From Chlorobium sp. (lineage in GTDB: Bacteria > Bacteroidota > Chlorobiia > Chlorobiales > Chlorobiaceae): a stretch of 47,050 nt of DNA. The DNA lies in contig SZYA01000087.1 of assembly GCA_005843815.1 (NCBI GenBank), positions 1 through 47,050 on the forward strand. The letters run 5' to 3'. Positions 38,621 through 47,050 of this stretch are shown here, piece after piece; the stretch's first letter is position 1; the number at the start of each line of letters is the position of its first letter. The notes under the pieces are model-generated. The model was given only the letters and a program-made list of their open reading frames with translations, was not told the DNA's origin and made no database searches. Made by a program: the position numbers and the translations under genes.

Positions 38621-40504
38621 TTATTTTCTCCCAAACATCTTGTCAAGCTGATCAAGTGAAAGCTTTATAATGACCGGCCTGCCGTGCGGGCATGAGTAGG
38701 GCTCACGGGTAGCAAACAGATTATCAATCAGTGAACGCATCTCTTCAAGCGAGAGCCTCTGGCCTGCCATGATGGCATTGCGGCATGAGTAAGACTTTGC
38801 CAGATTGTCGCGCTTGTCAAGCTTCAGTTTTGAAGCATTTTCCTGATATTCCGCAATCATATCCTGCAGAATCGTCACCTCTGTACCCGGCTTTACATCC
38901 TGGGGAACCCCTTCGATCATGATGGTTTTATGACCAAAAATACGCAAATTAAAACCAAGCCGATAGAGATCCTCACGAATCTCCTCAAACAGCTCATACT
39001 CCCAGGTACGAAACTCAACTTTTTGGGGAAAAAGCAATTGCTGCGAATTTGGAACACTCTGGTTCATGACATCAACAGCACGCTCATAGAGCACTCGCTC
39101 ATGCGCCACATGCTGATCGATAATCATCAAGCCGGTCTTTATCTGGCAAATCAGGTATTTATTGTGCAACTGCCATATTTTTGGGTCTGAATCTTTCGGA
39201 TTTGGAACCACATCATCTTTATAAACTGGAGAGAGTAATACTGAGGCCAACTGTTCACTCCCCTCCTGCAACTCTCGCTCAAGGGCAACGAATCCCGTTG
39301 GGGGCGGGGATGCTGAAAAACTATCAGGCTGATGCCAGGTCGATGCCCTTAAAACCTCAGGTTCATCATTGGATCCTTCGCGATAATTACGATAAAGATC
39401 ATCCGTAGTCGAAACACGATGGGGAATGTCAGGAAAAGAAAAACGTCTTGAAGATGATGACTGAAAAACACCAGAGGCGAATGAGTCGCCCTCATTTACC
39501 GCCAGGTCAGGTGAAAAATCGTGCAACTGGATCCTCCTCTTGATAACCGGATAGAACATATTACGGACACTGCGCTCATCATCAAACCTGACCTCAAGTT
39601 TGGCCGGATGCACGTTCACATCAATCCGTGAGGGATCAATCGAGAGAAAAAGCAGCACAAAAGGGGTCTGTCGTTCGACAAGCAGATCGCCGTAGGCCTG
39701 CTGCACCGCCTGTGAAAGCATCCGGTTCTGCACTAATCGACGATTCACAAAAAAATACTGATCGAGCTTCTTCCGTTTCTGCATTGCAGGCTTTCCAAGA
39801 AAACCTTTGATCGAGAGATAATCATTTTCATCGGAAAGCTCAATCATGCTTTCAGCAAACTCATCACCATAAAAATGATTAAGCCGTTCTGAAATATTTG
39901 GACTCTTGAGATGAAAAAGCTCTTCGTCGTCACTGTACATACGCCACTCAATGTCGGGGTATGCCAAAGTAAACGACTTGACAATTTCATAAATATGGTT
40001 GTACTCTGTTGCGTTTGATTTCAGAAACTTGCGCCGGGCAGGCACATTGAAAAAGAGGTTTCTGACGCTAATCGTTGTTCCCTGCTCCCCCTGTACCCCT
40101 GACTCCTCGGCAAGAACTCCACCCTCATAGCGGAGCTTCAGCCCAAGCGTCCCTTGTGCCGTCCGGGTTTTCAGCTCGAAATGAGAGATAGAAGAGATAC
40201 TTGCCAGCGCCTCTCCCCTGAAACCAAGGCTTTGCAGGGAATCAAGATCATCAACCCCGGTAATTTTACTGGTCGCAAAACGTTCGACACTCAGGAGTGC
40301 ATCTTCCCTCAACATTCCGGTGCCATTATCTACTATCCGGATCAGCTCCTTGCCAGCATCCTTGATCGAAACCGTTATCTTGCTGGCACCAGCATCTATC
40401 GAATTTTCAAGCAGCTCCTTGACAACAGAGGCGGGGCGCTGAACAACTTCTCCGGCAGAAATCTTGTTTGCAACACTATCCGGTAATTTTGCTATTTTGG
40501 CCAT
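38621..40504 (-). CDS. mutL: DNA mismatch repair protein MutL
   Basis: MutL links mismatch recognition by MutS to strand removal. The 627-residue chain has the GHKL ATPase N-terminus (ELLENSIDAGAS, DNGTGM, GFRGEALASISSI), the transducer domain (VNRRLVQNRMLSQAV; DVNVHPAKLEVRF), a poorly conserved linker (~340-430) and the C-terminal dimerisation/endonuclease domain. The latter has the metal-site motif DQHVAHERVLYE starting at Asp463, where the common form is DQHAxxExxxxE, and also SCRNAIMAGQ and CPHGRP. The motif set suggests a nicking MutL of the kind found in bacteria without MutH. It follows cinA after 172 bases with no other gene that I can support. Confidence 0.96.
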   Translation of the reverse strand: MAKIAKLPDSVANKISAGEVVQRPASVVKELLENSIDAGASKITVSIKDAGKELIRIVDNGTGMLREDALLSVERFATSKITGVDDLDSLQSLGFRGEALASISSISHFELKTRTAQGTLGLKLRYEGGVLAEESGVQGEQGTTISVRNLFFNVPARRKFLKSNATEYNHIYEIVKSFTLAYPDIEWRMYSDDEELFHLKSPNISERLNHFYGDEFAESMIELSDENDYLSIKGFLGKPAMQKRKKLDQYFFVNRRLVQNRMLSQAVQQAYGDLLVERQTPFVLLFLSIDPSRIDVNVHPAKLEVRFDDERSVRNMFYPVIKRRIQLHDFSPDLAVNEGDSFASGVFQSSSSRRFSFPDIPHRVSTTDDLYRNYREGSNDEPEVLRASTWHQPDSFSASPPPTGFVALERELQEGSEQLASVLLSPVYKDDVVPNPKDSDPKIWQLHNKYLICQIKTGLMIIDQHVAHERVLYERAVDVMNQSVPNSQQLLFPQKVEFRTWEYELFEEIREDLYRLGFNLRIFGHKTIMIEGVPQDVKPGTEVTILQDMIAEYQENASKLKLDKRDNLAKSYSCRNAIMAGQRLSLEEMRSLIDNLFATREPYSCPHGRPVIIKLSLDQLDKMFGRK

Positions 40505-40676
40505 TGGCTACGAGAAGAACAGCGTTTTTCCTTTATGAAGTAACACGATACTATTATAAACCCCTGAAATTATAAATGCTATAGCTTCTTTTTCAAAAAA
40601 AGCATCCTGACCTTCCGGTTCGCATGAGACAATATCATTAACCGACAGACCAAAGAACAAACCTCGTTCCAAAAAG

Positions 40677-41936
40677 TCATGATTCCGCCCGGAGGCACTG
40701 CCACAACTCACGAAGAGCTGCCTCACAGAAGCGAAATTTGTTCTGTTCACGATCGCCATGCATAAAGAGCGTTCTGGAAATCACATCGGCTGATTTTCTT
40801 TTGGCCAAGCCCAGACAAACCATACCAACCGGCTTTTCCGGAGAACCACCCGACGGTCCAGCAATGCCTGTTGTTGCTATCGCAAAATCAGCGCCACTTG
40901 TTTCAAGACACCCGGTGGCCATCGCCCTGGCAACCTCTTCACTGACTGCTCCGAAGCTCTCGATGGTCTCTGCCGGAACTCCAAGATTGCTCTGTTTTGC
41001 CTGGTTGCTGTACACCACAAAACCCTGAAGAAAATATGAGGATGCACCCGGAACATCAGTAAGTCGGCTGGCAAGCAAACCACCGGTACACGATTCAGCA
41101 ACAGCAATAGTCAACCCTTGTGCAGAGAGCATTGCACCAATAATCTCTTCAAGAGTTATCTCTCTGGTCGCATAAACGAACGTCTCAACCCTCTTGGCAA
41201 TCGCCTCCACAACACTGCGGTTATCACGATCAACCGCCTCCTGATCCCGACCTGTAGTGCTGATCATCAAGCTGACACCCGCCACATGAGGCAGATAAGC
41301 AAGCGTTGTCCCCTTCGGCAGACAATCTTCAATATCCACAATCATCTCAGCAAGCCTCGACTCACCAATACCAACTGTTTTTATGGGAGTGTGACGAATG
41401 GCGGTATCTGAAAGCGCCGCAAAATACGGAACAATCGTGCGCTCCATCATCGCCTTCATTTCATCAGGAACACCTGGCATCAGCACCAGAGAGTGTTGAT
41501 GAAACTGCTCTCCGCACGAAATAATCATCCCCGCAGCGCTACCCCGTGTATTCTGAATAACCTCAGAGCCTTCTATGACCATCGCCTGCTCCCGGAGAGA
41601 TGACGACATCGTTAATCCATGTTTTTTGATCCGATCGGCAAGATTTTGGTATGCTTCGGGATTAAGCTCTGTCCCTCGGCCCAAAAGCTGTTGAACAGCT
41701 TTTTTGGTACGGTCATCTCTTGTCGGACCGAGCCCACCGGTAACAAGAACAATATCCGCCCGATGAAGCGCCTCCGAAAAAACAGAGACCATCTCATCTT
41801 CAAGATCAGCACAAGCAACAACTCTACCGACAGAGACCCCTATACCAGCAAGAGCAGTGGAGATAAATGCTGCGTTGGTATTAATCCTCTGGCCCTTCAG
41901 CAGTTCATCCCCGACTGATACAATTTCTGCACGCAT
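40677..41936 (-). CDS. cinA: CinA family protein (NMN deamidase-type C-terminal domain)
   Basis: CinA has an N-terminal MoaB/MogA-like domain (~1-170, MRAEIVSVGDELLKGQRINT; VTGGLGPTRDD) linked to ADP-ribose pyrophosphatase activity in some members, and a C-terminal domain (~265-419, VAESCTGGLLASRLTDVPGAS; TTGIAGPSGG) that deamidates nicotinamide mononucleotide to recycle NAD. The 419-residue length is normal and both domains are present. GAGGAG before the ATG overlaps the end of thrA, which is 12 bases upstream, so they are probably co-transcribed. The old name refers to competence in Gram-positive bacteria; nothing here points to competence. Confidence 0.93.
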   Translation of the reverse strand: MRAEIVSVGDELLKGQRINTNAAFISTALAGIGVSVGRVVACADLEDEMVSVFSEALHRADIVLVTGGLGPTRDDRTKKAVQQLLGRGTELNPEAYQNLADRIKKHGLTMSSSLREQAMVIEGSEVIQNTRGSAAGMIISCGEQFHQHSLVLMPGVPDEMKAMMERTIVPYFAALSDTAIRHTPIKTVGIGESRLAEMIVDIEDCLPKGTTLAYLPHVAGVSLMISTTGRDQEAVDRDNRSVVEAIAKRVETFVYATREITLEEIIGAMLSAQGLTIAVAESCTGGLLASRLTDVPGASSYFLQGFVVYSNQAKQSNLGVPAETIESFGAVSEEVARAMATGCLETSGADFAIATTGIAGPSGGSPEKPVGMVCLGLAKRKSADVISRTLFMHGDREQNKFRFCEAALRELWQCLRAES

Positions 41937-41948
41937 AAATAATTCTCC

Positions 41949-44420
41949 TCAGACAAGATAACTTGCGATACGCAGGATATCGGCAAAAACGCCGCCTGCC
42001 GTCACCTCTCCACCAGCGCCAGGCCCTCGAACAACAAGAGGAGTTGCCCGATAGCGCTCCGTCGTAAAGACCACCATATTTTCAGAGCCATCAAGGCCAG
42101 CAATAGGGCTGGCGAGTGGAAGCCTTTTGACCCCGATACTTGCCACTCCATCCCTTATCTCACCGGCATAAGCAATGGTCATACCCTCTTTTCCTGCTTT
42201 CGCAATTTCATCGGCATACCAGTCGTCAACAGTTGATAAACGATCAAGAAACTCCGGAACCGGCATCTCGCCACGATACTCTTCCGGCACCAGGCTTTCG
42301 CAGGCAACATCGCTGTACTCCAGCTTGAAGCCCAGTTCACGACCAAGAATCAGGAATTTCCGGGCAAAATCAGCTCCCGAAAGATCATCGCGAGGGTCAG
42401 GCTCAGTAAACCCTGCCACCTGCGCACGACGAACTATCTCGCTGAATCTGCCACCTTTGCGCAGCTCATTGAAAATAAAGCTTAATGTTCCGGAAAGAAC
42501 ACCCTCAATACAAATAATCTTGTCGCCACTGTTTTTCAGATCATTCAGCGTGTTGATAATCGGCAAACCGGCACCGACATTGGTTTCGTAGAGAAAACGA
42601 GCGTTACTTTTCCGCTGTGCATCCCTGATACTCTGATAGAGCGGCCAGGGAGCGGCCATACCAAGCTTATTAGCCGTGACCACCGAAATATTGGCAAGCA
42701 GCAAATCAGGATAACTTGCAGCAACAGTGGAGCTTGCAGTACAATCTACAAAAATGGCATTATGCAGGTTTCTCTCCCGAATAAGCTCAATATACCCACC
42801 AATTCCCTGGTGCTCAACTCTCTGTTCAAGAGTTGCCTGCCAATGTTCAAGATCTATACCATCATCGTCCAGGGCAATCTGGCGAGTATTGGCCATGCCA
42901 CAGACCACAACATCGAGATCATTATCCTTCTGCAGGTTGACGCGATGGGCACTGATCTGCCCGATCAGGCTTTTTGCGATAGTCCCTGTGCCTGCTATAA
43001 AGAGATGCACCTTGCGCTGCGACAGAAAAAAAGACTCATGAATGCAATTCAGAGCTTTATCCTCATCATGACAGTCAACCACGAACGAGATATTCATCTC
43101 ATTGGCGCCCTGGGCTACAGCAATAACATTGATTCCATTTTTGCCAAGCGTTTCAAATAACTGGGCTGAAACTCCAGGATGGCCCGACATGTTATTTCCA
43201 ATAACCGCGATCATCGACAAATTACGTCGTATCAACAAAGGATCTATCTGACGGGTTTCAATTTCAAGAGCAAATATCCCCTCCAGTATTTTTTTCGCTT
43301 TTGCTGACTGCGATGGATTGATGGCAAGAGTAATCGACTGTTCAGACGATGCCTGGGATATAAAAATAATATTGATCCGATGCTGCGCAAGACAACTGAA
43401 GAGCCTTGAGGCAATACCAGGAACACCAACCATACCGCTGCCCGACAAGTTCAGAAGGACAACGTTGTTGATTGAGGAGAGAGCTGTTACTGGATGCGTG
43501 CGGCTTATCTCCGGCGGGGTTTCAAATGCAATGCGTGTACCTTTTGCCTCAGGATGAAAAGAATTTTTAATCAACAGCGGAATACCTGCCTTCATGGCGG
43601 GCTGAACAGCGAGCGGATGAAGAACTTTTGCACCAGCATGAGAGAGCTCCATCGCCTCCGAGCAGGTGATGAAGGGCAAAATCCGGGCATCACGCACCCG
43701 TTTTGGGTCAGCGCTGAATATACCGTCAACATCACTCCATAGACAAATTTCTGATGCACCAAGAGCTGCTCCAAGAAGAGATGCCGTATAATCAGAACCC
43801 CCACGCCCCAGCGTTGTCACCGAACCATCGGGGGCGGCGGCAATAAATCCGGTCACAACCGGCACTCCTTCAAACAACCCAAGACGTTTTTGTATGAGAA
43901 GTTCTGATGCAGAGGTGTTAACCCGGGCATCAGCATAATTGGCATCAGTAACAATCAACTCGCGGGCATCAAGAAAAAAGGATGCCATCCGCCGCCGCTG
44001 TAAATAATAACTGACAATCCTGGCCGAAAGGCGCTCCCCAAAACTCAGCACAACTGCCAAACTTTTTTCAGAAAGCTCCCTCAGTAAAAAAATACCCTGA
44101 ACGATATTATGGAGATCTGAAAGATCCGAGAGTATGGCAGCGGTAACCTCTCCAGGAGAGTCACCAGAAAAAAGCTCAGCAGCCAATGACAAATGCTGAT
44201 TATCAAGTTCATCAAGTATCGTACGATAACTGCTATCACCACAACACGCCTTTGTGGCTGATTCAAGCAAAAGATCGGTAACAGGATGAATGGCCGAAAT
44301 GACCACAATTAGCTTCCCCTCACCAACTGCCCCGGCAATAATATCCGCCACCTTTCTGATCCGTCCTGCCGACCCCAGAGAAGTACCTCCAAACTTGTAT
44401 ATCTTCATGCTCTTGCCCAT
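41949..44420 (-). CDS. thrA: Bifunctional aspartokinase / homoserine dehydrogenase I
   Basis: This fused enzyme catalyses the first and third steps from aspartate to threonine, methionine and (through aspartyl phosphate) lysine. The 823-residue chain has the aspartokinase domain (~5-300, KIYKFGGTSLGS; TLGRGGSDYTASL), two ACT regulatory domains (~315-460) and the homoserine dehydrogenase part (~465-823, HLFIAGTGTIAKSLI; GVLSGTLSFIFNEL; LSGADFARKFLILGRELG). Residue 5 is a second Met that matches the usual family start (MKIYKFGGTS), so the true start may be ATG 44408. End-product control through the ACT domains is known for the family. cinA follows directly. Confidence 0.95.
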   Translation of the reverse strand: MGKSMKIYKFGGTSLGSAGRIRKVADIIAGAVGEGKLIVVISAIHPVTDLLLESATKACCGDSSYRTILDELDNQHLSLAAELFSGDSPGEVTAAILSDLSDLHNIVQGIFLLRELSEKSLAVVLSFGERLSARIVSYYLQRRRMASFFLDARELIVTDANYADARVNTSASELLIQKRLGLFEGVPVVTGFIAAAPDGSVTTLGRGGSDYTASLLGAALGASEICLWSDVDGIFSADPKRVRDARILPFITCSEAMELSHAGAKVLHPLAVQPAMKAGIPLLIKNSFHPEAKGTRIAFETPPEISRTHPVTALSSINNVVLLNLSGSGMVGVPGIASRLFSCLAQHRINIIFISQASSEQSITLAINPSQSAKAKKILEGIFALEIETRQIDPLLIRRNLSMIAVIGNNMSGHPGVSAQLFETLGKNGINVIAVAQGANEMNISFVVDCHDEDKALNCIHESFFLSQRKVHLFIAGTGTIAKSLIGQISAHRVNLQKDNDLDVVVCGMANTRQIALDDDGIDLEHWQATLEQRVEHQGIGGYIELIRERNLHNAIFVDCTASSTVAASYPDLLLANISVVTANKLGMAAPWPLYQSIRDAQRKSNARFLYETNVGAGLPIINTLNDLKNSGDKIICIEGVLSGTLSFIFNELRKGGRFSEIVRRAQVAGFTEPDPRDDLSGADFARKFLILGRELGFKLEYSDVACESLVPEEYRGEMPVPEFLDRLSTVDDWYADEIAKAGKEGMTIAYAGEIRDGVASIGVKRLPLASPIAGLDGSENMVVFTTERYRATPLVVRGPGAGGEVTAGGVFADILRIASYLV

Positions 44421-44533
44421 ACATTCATTGAAGAAAGGTAAAAAGAGATTAAACTATCAAACACCAGCTCAGGGAATATAAATCATTTCCCGAATGAGTT
44501 GCATAACACCCGATGCCAGTTAAGGCAATGTGC

Positions 44534-44563
44534 AACAAAAAAAAGCGCCCATGCGGGCGCTTT
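44534..44563 (-). terminator. Intrinsic terminator of the atpA-atpG unit
   Basis: On the minus strand a 9-bp perfect GC-rich stem (AAAGCGCCC / GGGCGCTTT; arms 44555-44563 and 44542-44550) with a 4-base loop is followed by a run of T. It begins 26 bases after the atpG stop, so atpG is the last gene of its unit. Confidence 0.9.
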
Positions 44564-44589
44564 AGACATCATAAGGCAATGATACTTGT

Positions 44590-45468
44590 TCAGTTACTCA
44601 GTGCTTCCGCACCTGCAACAATTTCACTGAGTTCAGTGGTAATTGCCGCCTGACGTGCCCTGTTGTAGCTGATGTTAAGTCCACGAAGCAGCTCCTTCGC
44701 ATTTTCGGTAGCCGAATCCATCGCCGACATACGGGCCGCCTGCTCTGCTGCATTTGACTCCAGCATCATTCTCCATACTTGAGTATTGAGATGCTTTGGC
44801 ACCAGCACATCAATAATAGCCGCTGGTGATGGTTCATAGATGTAATCACTACTACTCACTTTTACAGAAGAGGCATCAGATGAAATAGGAAGAATGACCT
44901 CTGCTTTCAAATTCGGCGCAAGCACTGACTTGAATTCATTGTAAACGACAACAACCCTGTCAACCTCACCACGAAGAAACATACCAGAGGCAGTATCAGC
45001 AATCTCTTTTGCTGTACTGAAATCAAGGTGCTGAAAAACAGCCGCATAACCCTGAACAATCTTGTACTCTCTCTTTCTGTAAAAATCAAATCCCCTGGAA
45101 CCTGCGCAGATCAGACTGACCCCCCCCCTGCCATGAATTGCAGCATAATCCTCATGAATAACTTTGTGCGCCAACTTTATGGCATTGGTATTAAAGGCAC
45201 CACAAAGCCCCCTGTCTGCAGTGACAAGAATCACAAGAACATTGTTGATCTCTGAACGACCCGAAAGCAAGGGGTTTCGGGAAGTATCAACCTTCAAAGA
45301 GAGTGAACCAAGCATATCCTTCAGCTTCGCAGCGTAAGGCCGGGCCATGACAGCCCTCTCCTGAGCCCTTCTCAGCTTGGCAGCAGCCACCATCTTCATC
45401 GCCTTGGTGACCTGCTGTGTAGACTTTACCCCTTTGATTCGTACACGTATATCCTTTAATGTAGGCAT
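44590..45468 (-). CDS. atpG: F1Fo ATP synthase subunit gamma
   Basis: Gamma is the rotating shaft inside the F1 head. The 292-residue protein has the two long coiled helices at its ends: N-terminal [25 protein letters not shown] and C-terminal [43 protein letters not shown]. The central Rossmann-like part includes [15 protein letters not shown]. It lies 48 bases after atpA and ends the unit. In this window no beta or epsilon gene follows, which shows that the ATP synthase genes are split into separate clusters, as is usual for green sulfur bacteria. Confidence 0.97.
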   Translation of the reverse strand: MPTLKDIRVRIKGVKSTQQVTKAMKMVAAAKLRRAQERAVMARPYAAKLKDMLGSLSLKVDTSRNPLLSGRSEINNVLVILVTADRGLCGAFNTNAIKLAHKVIHEDYAAIHGRGGVSLICAGSRGFDFYRKREYKIVQGYAAVFQHLDFSTAKEIADTASGMFLRGEVDRVVVVYNEFKSVLAPNLKAEVILPISSDASSVKVSSSDYIYEPSPAAIIDVLVPKHLNTQVWRMMLESNAAEQAARMSAMDSATENAKELLRGLNISYNRARQAAITTELSEIVAGAEALSN

Positions 45469-45516
45469 GTATTACGGGACTGTTAAAAAATTGCTTGAAA
45501 ACCAATCACCTCTCTC

Positions 45517-47050
<1,534 letters not shown>

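Noticed and set aside
40508..40759. 83-codon minus-strand frame in the mutL-cinA gap
   Set aside because: Its first part overlaps the 3' end of cinA in another frame, and the rest has no motif or ribosome binding site; cinA already accounts for the coding signal.

Overview
The window comes from a green sulfur bacterium (Chlorobiaceae; Chlorobium/Pelodictyon-like). The decisive evidence is the homodimeric type-I reaction centre pair pscA-pscB (35556-32491, minus strand), found only in this group among anaerobic phototrophs. It is supported by a two-subunit 2-oxoglutarate:ferredoxin oxidoreductase (korA-korB), an enzyme of the reductive TCA cycle used for CO2 fixation, and by a long-form ispG. 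Species cannot be named from the sequence alone.

Layout. 1-4.7 kb: the 3' part of a giant secreted RTX/Ig-like repeat protein, cut by the left edge. 5.0-8.4 kb: a small four-cysteine protein of unknown function, then korA-korB. 8.5-12.3 kb: fatty-acid synthesis entry genes, with accA on the minus strand facing away from efp-accB-accC on the plus strand; the 442-bp divergent region carries a promoter-like site for efp and a terminator/attenuator-like hairpin just ahead of accA. 12.4-24.7 kb (minus): one long gene-expression operon, tRNA-Thr(TGT)-tRNA-Tyr-tRNA-Thr(GGT)-tRNA-Trp-secE-nusG-rplK-rplA-rplJ-rplL-rpoB-rpoC, closed by a 19-bp bidirectional terminator. 24.7-29.3 kb (minus): eno, then a divIC/ftsB-like gene, ispG and a short-chain dehydrogenase. 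29.5-31.6 kb (plus): a divergent EF-G-like GTPase. 31.6-35.6 kb (minus): pscA-pscB and a polyprenyl-phosphate glycosyltransferase. 35.9-37.4 kb: dapF, a DUF202 membrane protein and a 52-residue rubredoxin. 37.5-44.4 kb (minus): mtgA, tRNA-Arg(CCT), mutL, cinA and thrA (aspartokinase-homoserine dehydrogenase). 44.6 kb to the right edge (minus): atpG and atpA, the latter running off the window.

How it fits together. The reaction centre reduces ferredoxin, which drives KorAB in the reductive TCA cycle; acetyl-CoA carboxylase takes carbon to lipids, and IspG (also reductant-dependent) makes isoprenoid precursors for chlorophyll tails, carotenoids and quinones. The rest is core machinery for transcription, translation, wall synthesis, mismatch repair and ATP synthesis.

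I see no phage, insertion sequence, CRISPR array or defence island, and I did not find a convincing new multi-gene system. The points most worth a second look are local: a large hairpin between pscA and pscB, a repeated palindromic 12-mer upstream of pscA, a structured leader before accA, an EF-P without lysine at its functional loop tip, an EF-G paralogue lacking the catalytic histidine, an Asn at a classic rifampicin-resistance position in RpoB, and the giant repeat protein. All calls were made by reading sequence and motifs; no database search was run.
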